The translations under genes were made by a program, and so were the position numbers. Positions 1 to 6,162 of a DNA stretch of 11,315 nucleotides are shown here, piece after piece. The notes under the pieces are model-generated. The model saw only the letters and a program-made list of their open reading frames with translations. It searched no databases and was not told the DNA's origin. Numbering within the stretch: position 1 is the first letter of the stretch; each line of letters begins with the position of its first letter. This DNA comes from an uncultured Bryobacterales bacterium (lineage in GTDB: Bacteria; Acidobacteriota; Terriglobia; Bryobacterales; UBA6623), in contig CAMPKL010000060.1 of the NCBI GenBank assembly GCA_946887065.1, positions 1 to 11,315 of the forward strand, given 5' to 3'.

Positions 1-26
1 GGGCGAACCTCCTCATCACATCTCGG
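1..26. repeat. Diverged 26-bp direct repeat, copy A
   Basis: This stretch matches bases 250-275 with only three differences in 26 positions. It begins gggcgaacc in both copies. Read in plus frame 2, both copies give the same short peptide with conservative changes, GEPPHHIS here and GEPPHYVS in copy B. That could mean both derive from the 3' end of a coding unit, such as a transposase or another repeated gene, but I cannot name the family. This copy is cut by the window start, so its upstream part cannot be seen. Confidence 0.5.
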
Positions 27-178
27 GTGGGGTACGTCCCGAAGACATAGGTAGCGGAACGACCCAAGCACATGGGTAACAGATCCGGGGGCATCCTCCG
101 TGCCGAGCAATTGATCCCGCAAATTCCGCTTTCGGCGGCTTCAATGACGTGTTATTCTTCCCATGGTTCGTCCTCCGT

Positions 179-245
179 TCGTTGTTTCAACGATGTGTCA
201 ACCTTGTTCGCAAGGCCAAACCCGTGAGCGGCAGCATGATGCCGC
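179..245 (+). other. Cluster of three consecutive small hairpins
   Basis: Three perfect stem-loops follow one another within 67 bases. They are TCGTTG/CAACGA with a TTT loop (179-193), CCTTG/CAAGG with a TTCG tetraloop (202-215), and GCGGCA/TGCCGC with a six-base loop (228-245). They lie between the possible mobile-element remnant and the VOC gene at 302. They could be a structured RNA, the 5' leader of the VOC gene, or a hairpin-rich repeat element. There is no T-run after the last stem, so it is not an ordinary terminator. Confidence 0.35.
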
Positions 246-249
246 CGGA

Positions 250-275
250 GGGCGAACCACCTCATTACGTCTCGG
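250..275. repeat. Diverged 26-bp direct repeat, copy B
   Basis: This is the second copy of the sequence at 1-26, differing at three positions, and it lies 249 bp downstream. It sits near the end of a frame-2 open stretch (80-283) that stops at TGA 281-283. The sequence after the repeat differs between copies, so the shared block ends sharply at the ctcgg. The upstream boundary cannot be tested because copy A starts at the window edge. Confidence 0.5.
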
Positions 276-301
276 AAGCATGATGACGGCGCGGACAGGG
301 C

Positions 302-670
302 ATGGCTCAGATCGTAAACTCCCGCTGCGTGCTGGCTGTCTGTGATCTGGAGGCGTCGACGCGTTACTACGTGGATGTTTTGGGATTCAAGAAGGATCCC
401 ATCGACGCGCCTGGGTGGAGTTTCCTCACGCGCGACACGTTCCGCGTGATGTTGGGAGAGTGCGCCGACGAGCGGCCAGCGGCGGAGTTGGGAGATCACT
501 CTTACTTCGCCTATTGGAACGTCGAGGGCGTGGACGAGCTTTACGCGGAGTTCCGAGGGAAGGGCGTATTGCTCACATCGAGTCCGGCGAACAAGCCCTG
601 GGGTCTGCGGGAATTCGCGCTGAAGACGCCGGACGGGCACCGCATCACTTGCGGTGAGTTATTGGCCTAG
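302..670 (+). CDS. VOC (glyoxalase/bleomycin-resistance fold) family protein
   Basis: A 122-residue protein, the usual length for a single-chain vicinal-oxygen-chelate protein that dimerises to complete its sites. The N-terminal half carries the typical V-x-D-L-E-x-S-x-x-Y-Y segment and LGF (residues 13-29). The C-terminal half carries W-G-L-R-E-F (100-105) and TPDGHRITCGE (109-119), which resemble bleomycin-resistance-type members. E119 sits where the family's C-terminal metal ligand usually is. The position near residue 8, often His in metal-dependent glyoxalases, is Arg, so metal use is uncertain and the substrate cannot be predicted. The likely location is cytosolic. The ATG at 302 is preceded by a weak purine-rich stretch (GGACAGGG). 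The 3' end overlaps the convergent transporter gene by 12 bases. Confidence 0.85.
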   Translation: MAQIVNSRCVLAVCDLEASTRYYVDVLGFKKDPIDAPGWSFLTRDTFRVMLGECADERPAAELGDHSYFAYWNVEGVDELYAEFRGKGVLLTSSPANKPWGLREFALKTPDGHRITCGELLA

Positions 671-2176
671 TAAGCTTCCGCCTAGCCAATAGATCATTGT
701 GGGAACGATCAGCAAAGCGATGAAGTCGAGCGCGGCGCCGACGCGGAACATGCGTCCGATGGTGATCGTCCCGGCGGAAAAGACGATCGCGTTGGGCGGC
801 GTGGCAACGGGCAGCATGAAGGCGAACGAAGCCATGATGGCGGAGGGGAGCAACATCAAGTAGGGCTCGACGCCGATCTGCGCGGCGGTTGCGGCGATAA
901 TCGGCGACAACATCAGCACCGTCGCGACGTTCGAAGTCATCTCCGTCATCAGCACGGCGATGAGGCAACTGATCGGCACCAACACCCAGCCGGGCAGGCC
1001 TCCTAGGATCGTCATCTCGCCCCCCATCCATTCGGCCAAGCCGCTGGCCGCGATCGCATCGGCCAAGGCGAAACCGCCGCCGAACAGAAACACAATGCCC
1101 CAGGGCATGCCGCGCGAGACGGTCTCCCAATCCATCAAGCGCTTACCCTCCTGGCCGGAGGGCAGGAGGAACAGCAGGGTCGCCATGGTCATCGCCACGG
1201 TGGAGTCTTGCAGAAGCTCGGAATTGGCGAACAGTTGCGCCCAGCCCGGCACGGTAACCGAACCGGCTTCGATCGGATTGCGGAAGATCCACAGCAGGGC
1301 GGTTGCCGTGGCGACAAAGGTCACCATTTTCTCTTCGTAGCGCATCGGGCCGAGCTTACGCAGTTCGCCCTCGATGACGTCGCCAGAGCCGTGGAATGTG
1401 ATCTTGCTGAGCGGCAGGTCTCCTGCGAAGCGGCACAAGTAGAGCCAAGCGATCGGCGTGAAAAGGATGACGATGGGCATCGTCAACAGCATCCAATCCA
1501 CGAAGGCGATGGGCGGCATTTCAGGGTACGTCTCGCTCAGGAAGCCTAGGAAGGCGACGTTCGTCGGCGTACCGATAATTGTTCCGACACCGCCTACGCT
1601 GGCCGAGTAAGCGACGCCCAGCAACAGGATGACGCTGAAAGACCGCTTCACCAGCTGCTGCGTTGCGGCGTCTCGTTTGCCTTCGACTTCCGAAAGCCCC
1701 GCTAGCTGATCGATGACCGCCAAGGCAATGGGCAGCATCATCATCGTCGTGGCGGTATTCGAGATCCACATAGAGAGGAAGGTCGTGGCGACCATGAATC
1801 CAAGGACGAGGCGGGACGGCGAAGACCCAATGCGGCGAATGGTCTGCAGAGCCAGGCGCTTGTGCAGATTGCAGCGCTCCATCGCCAAGGCCACGATAAA
1901 GCCGCCGATGTAGAGGAAGACGATGTGGTTGGCGTAGGGAGTCGCGACCTCTTGAGCGGACAAGATGCCGAGCAGCGGGAACAACACAACCGGCAGCAAT
2001 GAGGTGACGGCAATGTGGACCGCCTCGGTTAACCACCACGTCGCCATCAGCAACGCCACGGCGGCGGTCTTTTGGGTCGCGTCGGTCATACCGTCGGGCG
2101 TGGGGCCGTAGAGCGTTAGACCAAAAAGGATGAGCCCGGCGATGATGCCGACGCGGCTCTTCATTACTTCGTTCAT
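659..2176 (-). CDS. DASS-family (SLC13-type) sodium-coupled anion/dicarboxylate symporter
   Basis: A 505-residue inner-membrane transporter with many hydrophobic segments, close to the usual length for divalent anion:Na+ symporters (VcINDY-like). The two-fold repeat signature is present. ISNTATT (residues 138-144) pairs with TSNVATV (414-420) as the SNT-type substrate/sodium motifs, and GTPTN (202-206) pairs with ATPPN (458-462). The second motif reads SNV rather than SNT. Likely substrates are C4-dicarboxylates, citrate or sulfate, which sequence alone does not resolve. The start at 2176 gives an ATGA overlap with the stop of the upstream glycosyltransferase gene, so the two are probably translationally coupled. 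The reading frame is open further upstream, but that extension lies inside the glycosyltransferase gene and is not transporter-like. The 3' end overlaps the VOC gene convergently, with no terminator between them. Confidence 0.92.
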   Translation of the reverse strand: MNEVMKSRVGIIAGLILFGLTLYGPTPDGMTDATQKTAAVALLMATWWLTEAVHIAVTSLLPVVLFPLLGILSAQEVATPYANHIVFLYIGGFIVALAMERCNLHKRLALQTIRRIGSSPSRLVLGFMVATTFLSMWISNTATTMMMLPIALAVIDQLAGLSEVEGKRDAATQQLVKRSFSVILLLGVAYSASVGGVGTIIGTPTNVAFLGFLSETYPEMPPIAFVDWMLLTMPIVILFTPIAWLYLCRFAGDLPLSKITFHGSGDVIEGELRKLGPMRYEEKMVTFVATATALLWIFRNPIEAGSVTVPGWAQLFANSELLQDSTVAMTMATLLFLLPSGQEGKRLMDWETVSRGMPWGIVFLFGGGFALADAIAASGLAEWMGGEMTILGGLPGWVLVPISCLIAVLMTEMTSNVATVLMLSPIIAATAAQIGVEPYLMLLPSAIMASFAFMLPVATPPNAIVFSAGTITIGRMFRVGAALDFIALLIVPTMIYWLGGSLLGQ

Positions 2177-3294
2177 GCCGGCGTCCCCGCTAGCCGCGCC
2201 GAGCCGCGGAATTCCAATGCCCAGCCGATCAGCGCGACCCAACAAATCAGTACGACGGCGGCCGAGTAGGGCAGGCCCTGAATCGCAAGGAATAGTAACG
2301 GCGGCGCCAGGAGAGCGGCGGCGCAAATTCTGAGCGCCGCGCGTCGTGTTGTTTGAAGGAGTACGAGCATTGCGGGAATTAAGAGGGTGAGGTCGAGTAC
2401 GTAACTGTGCCGCGCCAGCAGGATGCCGCCCAGCAGGCCGGCCGCCAAAGCTGTTTGGAAGGAGGCTCGCCGCGCGATGGTCCAAACGGCCCAGGCGACG
2501 GCGGCAGAGAGCAGCATCTCCCAAGCCCAGGCGAGCGGCCAGTTTTCGAGCATGCCGTGCAGGTTCGGCATGTTGCCAAGACTGGGAGAAAAAGCGGGGT
2601 TTCGTGTTTCGCGCCACATCTCAAGCGGCCATCGCCAACCTGCCGCCGCGGTGGACAAGCCCGCCAACGCGCCGCCGCCGTAGAGCTGGCCTTTGAGAAA
2701 ACTCCAGTCACCTAGGGCGATGACCCAGACAGGAGTGAGAAGGAACAAGTGCACCTTGGCAGCGCACAGCGCGAAGACGGCTCCGGCTGCGATGGGCTTT
2801 CCCGCACGGTGGAGGTGGACGCTGAGCGCGATGGCCAGCAACAGGAAGAAGACGTCTTGTCCGGCCAGCCACGCCAGCAGAGCGGGAATCGATATCGCCG
2901 TCAGCAGCAGCGTAAAGAGGCGCCGGTCAGGCGCCCACAGCAGTACGAAGCCGATTAAAGCGGCCAGCGATGCGGCTTGCCAAACGCGCCAGGCGGTACG
3001 GTAAGGCAGTCGGCTCAAGGGCCACACCAACGCCGCCAAAAAGGGCGGGCGTATGTAGCCATGCGTCTCGGAGACGAAGCCGGTGAGCTGCGCTTCGGTC
3101 TTGAGCAATTGGGCGTTGTCGTAGAGTTCTCCTGAGGAGAGCAAATGCGAGCCGGCGTAGAACGGTAAGAAGTCGTTGCGGCCCTCGTCGAGTTGTTGAG
3201 GCTGACTCAAGGCGAACACGCTCATCAAATACAACGCTGCCGCAATCGTCAAAACGTGGAGAACGGCGCGCCATGTGTTCGTTGCTTCGGGCAT
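2173..3294 (-). CDS. GT87 / DUF2029 family membrane glycosyltransferase
   Basis: A 373-residue polytopic membrane protein rich in Leu and Ala, with about nine to eleven hydrophobic segments. The first loop holds NDFLPFYAGSHLL (residues 40-52), with D41 in the position expected for the catalytic acid of GT-C fold enzymes. This is followed by RPPFLAALVWPLSRLPY (82-98), the conserved GQDVFFLLL (145-153) and a late HSYVLDLTLL (296-305). These are the usual landmarks of DUF2029 proteins, the family that includes PimE-type polyprenyl-phosphate-mannose-dependent transferases. Donor and acceptor are unknown. I chose the ATG at 3294. An in-frame GTG at 3321 would add nine residues but would nearly abut the divergent protease gene. 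It probably forms an operon with the DASS transporter downstream, since the stop and start share ATGA. Confidence 0.85.
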   Translation of the reverse strand: MPEATNTWRAVLHVLTIAAALYLMSVFALSQPQQLDEGRNDFLPFYAGSHLLSSGELYDNAQLLKTEAQLTGFVSETHGYIRPPFLAALVWPLSRLPYRTAWRVWQAASLAALIGFVLLWAPDRRLFTLLLTAISIPALLAWLAGQDVFFLLLAIALSVHLHRAGKPIAAGAVFALCAAKVHLFLLTPVWVIALGDWSFLKGQLYGGGALAGLSTAAAGWRWPLEMWRETRNPAFSPSLGNMPNLHGMLENWPLAWAWEMLLSAAVAWAVWTIARRASFQTALAAGLLGGILLARHSYVLDLTLLIPAMLVLLQTTRRAALRICAAALLAPPLLFLAIQGLPYSAAVVLICWVALIGWALEFRGSARLAGTPA

Positions 3295-3354
3295 CGGCGC
3301 GTTACGCAATTGTAGCGACACTGCGACTTGCTAGACTTGCAGCTTCACCCCGCG
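3295..3354. promoter_or_regulatory. Divergent promoter region between glycosyltransferase and protease genes
   Basis: This 60-bp gap must hold the start signals for both divergent genes. On the plus strand TTGTAG (3310-3315) and TAGACT (3332-3337) are 16 bp apart, a weak sigma-70-like pair that would give a very short leader. On the minus strand TACAAT (3314-3309) resembles a -10 box but has no good -35. Neither gene has a strong Shine-Dalgarno sequence. The assignments are tentative. Confidence 0.3.
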
Positions 3355-4062
3355 ATGTTCGATTCCGAGTTATTGGCCGAAGCGCCCCTTTGGTACGTGG
3401 CCTTTTTGCTGTCGGTCACGTGCCATGAAGCGGCGCACGCCTGGGCTGCTCTGCGGCTGGGCGACGACACGGCGTCCCGCGGCGGGCAGGTCACGCTGAA
3501 CCCGCTGCCGCACATCCAACGCGAGCCGCTGGGCATGGTGGTGGTGCCCCTTGTCTCGTTGTTTATCGGCGGATGGATGATCGGTTGGGCTTCGGCGCCC
3601 TACGACCCTTATTGGCAGCAACGTTACCCGCGGCGCGCGGCTTGGATGGCCCTGGCCGGTCCGGTTGCGAACTTCACCCTGGTCGCCCTCGCCGGCTTGG
3701 CGATGCTGGGCGGTATGATGGCCGGCATTTTCGATCGGCCTGAAGCATTCTCGATGCTGCAGATGGTCGCGCCGACAACGCAGCTTGCGGGCGGACTGGC
3801 GACGTTTCTGAGCATCCTATTCGTCGAGAACGTTTTGCTCGGCGCCTTTAACCTGATCCCTGTTCCGCCGCTCGATGGGGCGACGGCGATCGGTTTGATC
3901 CTGCCCGAATCCGCGGCCTTGGCCTTCGTTAACTTCATGCGCCAGCCCGGATTTTCACTGCTGGGGCTGCTGATCGCCTGGCGGGCATTCGACTACGTTT
4001 TTCCTCCGGTTTACAGTGGTGCGCTGCAGGTGTTCTATTTCTCCGTCAATCTGATCACTTGA
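3355..4062 (+). CDS. Site-2-protease family (M50) integral-membrane metalloprotease
   Basis: A 235-residue membrane protein with the compact site-2-protease layout. The zinc-binding HEAAH motif is at residues 24-28 in the first membrane segment. TLNPLPHI follows (47-54), then the GPVANF segment (102-107), and NLIPVPPLDG (166-175) supplies the third zinc ligand, D174. All catalytic residues are present, so it should be an active intramembrane zinc protease. The natural substrate is not evident. No PDZ or CBS domain is attached, as in the short rhomboid-sized S2P homologues common in Acidobacteriota. The ATG at 3355 gives the usual short N-terminus, whereas an in-frame TTG at 3328 would add nine residues. 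The gene is divergent from the glycosyltransferase and 161 bp upstream of Ku. Confidence 0.9.
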   Translation: MFDSELLAEAPLWYVAFLLSVTCHEAAHAWAALRLGDDTASRGGQVTLNPLPHIQREPLGMVVVPLVSLFIGGWMIGWASAPYDPYWQQRYPRRAAWMALAGPVANFTLVALAGLAMLGGMMAGIFDRPEAFSMLQMVAPTTQLAGGLATFLSILFVENVLLGAFNLIPVPPLDGATAIGLILPESAALAFVNFMRQPGFSLLGLLIAWRAFDYVFPPVYSGALQVFYFSVNLIT

Positions 4063-4112
4063 CGGTAGTTTTCTAAGCAGGCGCCATTCAAGGTAGCTAT
4101 TGCCCGCTGAAA

Positions 4113-4142
4113 TACAATATCTCGCGGATACGTTTCCGCGGG
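4113..4142 (+). promoter_or_regulatory. Dyad overlapping a possible -10 upstream of Ku
   Basis: A TACAAT hexamer (4113-4118) is followed directly by an 8-bp inverted repeat, CTCGCGGA/TCCGCGGG with one G-T pair, spanning 4121-4142 with a six-base loop. No T-run follows, so this does not look like a terminator for the protease gene. The position suggests an operator at or just after a Ku transcription start. The -35 is not recognisable. A second weak pair, TTGCGC (4165-4170) and TACGAT (4188-4193) with a 17-bp spacer, lies closer to Ku. Confidence 0.3.
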
Positions 4143-4223
4143 AACATTTCAACAATTACTTGCTTGCGCCGGTCCGAGAGCTCCCGTACGATTGCTAGGT
4201 CCCCTTGTGGACGAAATCTACCT

Positions 4224-5063
4224 ATGGCAGCCACTGTTTGGAAGGGTTATCTCAGTTTTGGGTTGATCTCGGTCCCCATTCGGTTGTCCGTGGCTGCGCG
4301 GCCTAAGGCGGTGAGCTTCCGGCAGATCGTCAAAGAGACGATGAGGCCCGTCAAACAGCAGCTCTATTCGCCGGAACTCGACCGGGTGGTCGAACGGAAA
4401 GAACTGGTGAAGGGCTTCGAAGTCGCCAAGGACCAGTACGTGATCGTCGATCCCGAGGACTTAAAGAAAGTCGCTCCCGAATCCAGTTCCACGATGGAGA
4501 TCTTGGAGTTCGTGAAGCTGGAGGAAGTCGATCCGCTGTACTTCGACAGCTCGTATCTCGCCGTGCCCGAAGACGCCGGCCGTAAGCCCTATGCGCTGCT
4601 GGTCAAAGCGATGGAAGAAAGCGGCTACTGCGCTATCGCCAAGCTGTCAATGCACCAGCGCGAGTACACCGTTGTGATACGTCCACGCAAAGGCGGTTTG
4701 ACGCTGCACACAATGTTCTACCAGGACGAAGTCCGCGATTCGTCGGAGTACGGCCACATCAAAGACGTAGAAATTAAGCCGTCGGAAGAAAAGCTGGCCC
4801 GGCAACTCATCGAGAGTCTAGCCGCGAACTTTGACCCCGAGAAATATCACGACGAGTACCGGTCCCGTGTTGAAGGCCTGATTGAGGCCAAGCGTGATGG
4901 CCAGGAAACCGAGGCTGCCAAGGCGCCGCGGCGGGCCCCGGTCATCGACCTCATGGAAGCGTTACAGCGGTCGCTGGCCGAGCGTCCCGAGAAAAAAGGC
5001 GCGGCCAAGGCGGCCGCTTCTACGGGACCCAAGGCTGTTAAGAAGAAGTCATCCAGCCGGTAG
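4224..5063 (+). CDS. ku: Ku, DNA end-binding protein of non-homologous end joining
   Basis: A 279-residue bacterial Ku that should form a homodimeric ring on double-strand DNA ends and recruit LigD. The start is the typical VWKGYLSFGLISVPIRL segment (residues 5-21), so I chose ATG 4224 over the open frame upstream. The core shows MEILEFVKLEEVDPLYFDSSY and the MHQREYTVVIRPRKGGLTLHTM region typical of acidobacterial and proteobacterial Ku. The last 25 or so residues form a Lys/Ala/Ser-rich basic tail, the kind known to aid DNA binding and threading in other bacterial Ku proteins. The short CxxC-type element present in many bacterial Ku proteins (for example CEAC in M. tuberculosis) is replaced by SPEL (49-52). 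It faces LigD across two intervening genes. Confidence 0.95.
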   Translation: MAATVWKGYLSFGLISVPIRLSVAARPKAVSFRQIVKETMRPVKQQLYSPELDRVVERKELVKGFEVAKDQYVIVDPEDLKKVAPESSSTMEILEFVKLEEVDPLYFDSSYLAVPEDAGRKPYALLVKAMEESGYCAIAKLSMHQREYTVVIRPRKGGLTLHTMFYQDEVRDSSEYGHIKDVEIKPSEEKLARQLIESLAANFDPEKYHDEYRSRVEGLIEAKRDGQETEAAKAPRRAPVIDLMEALQRSLAERPEKKGAAKAAASTGPKAVKKKSSSR

Positions 5064-5075
5064 ACCCCCGGCTGG
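5053..5075. terminator. Hairpin straddling the Ku stop codon
   Basis: CCAGCCGG (5053-5060) and CCGGCTGG (5068-5075) form a perfect 8-bp GC-rich stem whose seven-base loop contains the TAG stop of Ku. The sequence after the stem is AGGGGCATACTTT, so the T-tract is poor. It may act as a weak or Rho-assisted terminator, or protect the transcript 3' end. As the stem is symmetric, it could also serve convergent transcripts coming from the DUF2157 side. Confidence 0.4.
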
Positions 5076-5084
5076 AGGGGCATA

Positions 5085-5165
5085 CTTTCCACAGGTTTTC
5101 CACAGGAGTTAACCTCTTTAGAATCAGCGCTTATTTGGGGCTCGGGCGAGGCGCTCTGTGGAAAA
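5085..5165. other. Cluster of three DnaA-box-like nonamers
   Basis: TTTTCCACA occurs at 5096-5104 on the plus strand and again at 5165-5157 on the minus strand. CTTTCCACA (5085-5093) is a one-mismatch third copy, 11 bp in front of the first and in the same direction. TTTTCCACA fits the general DnaA-box consensus TTWTNCACA. The cluster fills the convergent gap between Ku and the DUF2157 gene and is next to an A-rich stretch (5161-5170). No dnaA, dnaN, repA or parAB gene is in the window, so a replication origin is not shown. A DnaA-titrating or regulatory site, or chance, remains open. Confidence 0.35.
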
Positions 5166-5227
5166 AATCAAATCGTTCAGCCAGCGTTCTTTGCTTGACA
5201 AACGCGTTACAGAGCGGCTAGCCGCCG

Positions 5228-6160
5228 TTATTTTGCCGCAATATATTTACGATTGATGCGAAACGCAACGGCGCTCAGAGCGATCAACAGTAATCCGAAA
5301 AGGATCAAAGCGATGGGCCAGCCGACCACGTCGGTGAAGTGTTCGGCGGTGTAGTAGCCGACGTAACTCAAAATCGCGACGGTGCCAACAAACAGCAAAC
5401 TACGGCTCTTAGCCCAGGTACTCCAGAAAACAATGCCGCAAGCCGCGCCCAAGAAGAAAACTTCCAAGGGGCTGTCTTGAACTAGCGCGAATAGGCCCGA
5501 CAGCATGGCGGCAGAAGAGAAGAAATACCAGAACGGCGTGATGGAGGCATGCCGGGTTTGATCAACCCGGCGGAGCACGAAGAGCATCGAGAGGCCTAAG
5601 CCGAAGGCGATGAGATCGGCATCCATGTCGATTAATTCCATCGCCGTCGCGTAGAACACCAGGGCGAAGAAGATCGACATGAATAGGAGCGAAGTCAGCT
5701 TTTTGCTGAAGAAAGCCAGCGTTTGTTGCACGAGCAGAACGCCCGAAGCGAACAGCACCGCGTGCCGCTCATCGCCGCCTCGCGCCAACTCATCCAGCGC
5801 GACAAGAATGCCGGTCGGTTGAAGGAAAGCGGCAATCAGGAATAGCGGCGTCGCCATCTTCCGGCGACGCTCGTCGCTCGAAAGGATCCAGGCCATCAGG
5901 AACGCCGCCAGGCCGGAGCCTAGAGTCACCGTGATGCGGGCCGCGGAGTTCATCTCATTCCACTGCATTTCTATGAACACGCCCAGGCCGGCGATGACGA
6001 AAATGCCGCCTAGGTAGCTCAATAAACGAGTAAGAACGGAGGTTTTGGAATCGGCGGATTGCTCGGCGGCGGAAAGTTGGGCGCGGATTTCTTGGGGCGT
6101 GATGCCGTGCTCGCGGGCGAGGCCGGCGATGGTTTCCAGCGCTTGCTCTTTGGGTGTCAT
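5228..6160 (-). CDS. DUF2157 family polytopic membrane protein
   Basis: A 310-residue inner-membrane protein. Residues 1-40 form a soluble helical head (QALETIAGLAREHGITPQEI), and SYLGGIFVIAGLGVFIEMQW (48-67) then begins a series of about eight to ten membrane segments. This head-then-bundle order and the SYLGG...F...GLGVFI signature are typical of DUF2157 proteins, whose function is unknown. It ends with a basic FRINRKYIAAK tail. ATG 6160 starts two bases after the stop of the upstream gene and has a GGGAG eight bases before it. An in-frame start 54 bases further upstream would overlap that gene and is less likely. Tight spacing makes it a translationally linked partner of the one-helix protein at 6163-6759. 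Confidence 0.85.
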   Translation of the reverse strand: MTPKEQALETIAGLAREHGITPQEIRAQLSAAEQSADSKTSVLTRLLSYLGGIFVIAGLGVFIEMQWNEMNSAARITVTLGSGLAAFLMAWILSSDERRRKMATPLFLIAAFLQPTGILVALDELARGGDERHAVLFASGVLLVQQTLAFFSKKLTSLLFMSIFFALVFYATAMELIDMDADLIAFGLGLSMLFVLRRVDQTRHASITPFWYFFSSAAMLSGLFALVQDSPLEVFFLGAACGIVFWSTWAKSRSLLFVGTVAILSYVGYYTAEHFTDVVGWPIALILFGLLLIALSAVAFRINRKYIAAK

Positions 6161-6162
6161 CG

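Larger units (their letters stand above)
27..283 (+). other. Gene-poor region with possible mobile-element remnant
   Basis: No complete gene is supported here. The 13-mers at 45-57 and 70-82 are 10/13 identical direct repeats of the form ACAT(A/G)GGTA(G/A)C, spaced 25 bp. Short subterminal repeats of this kind are seen at ends of IS21- and IS481-type elements, although the terminal dinucleotides and target duplication that would prove an end are not visible. Plus frame 2 is open from 80 to the TGA at 281-283 and ends with the peptide MMPPEGEPPHYVSEA, which may be the tail of a decayed reading frame. No transposase motif can be read. The identity as mobile DNA is inference. Confidence 0.25.

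Noticed and set aside
152..640. 162-codon minus-strand open frame opposite the VOC gene
   Set aside because: It is antisense to a protein with clear VOC signatures, is rich in Arg/His as expected of a shadow frame, and has no recognisable motif.
2177..2617. N-terminal extension of the DASS frame upstream of 2176
   Set aside because: The extra 147 residues are Arg/Pro-rich, unlike any transporter N-terminus, and lie inside the glycosyltransferase gene. The ATGA overlap gives a natural start.
4199..4212. GTCC/GGAC inverted repeat upstream of Ku
   Set aside because: A 4-bp stem is expected by chance in GC-rich DNA.
5195..5200. Perfect TTGACA -35 hexamer on the plus strand
   Set aside because: No -10-like hexamer lies 16-18 bp downstream, and there is no plus-strand gene to serve before the DUF2157 coding sequence.
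5214..5225. GCGGCTAGCCGC palindrome just after the DUF2157 stop
   Set aside because: It has almost no loop, so the hairpin would be short, and the T-tract after it on the minus strand is poor. It is not called as a terminator.
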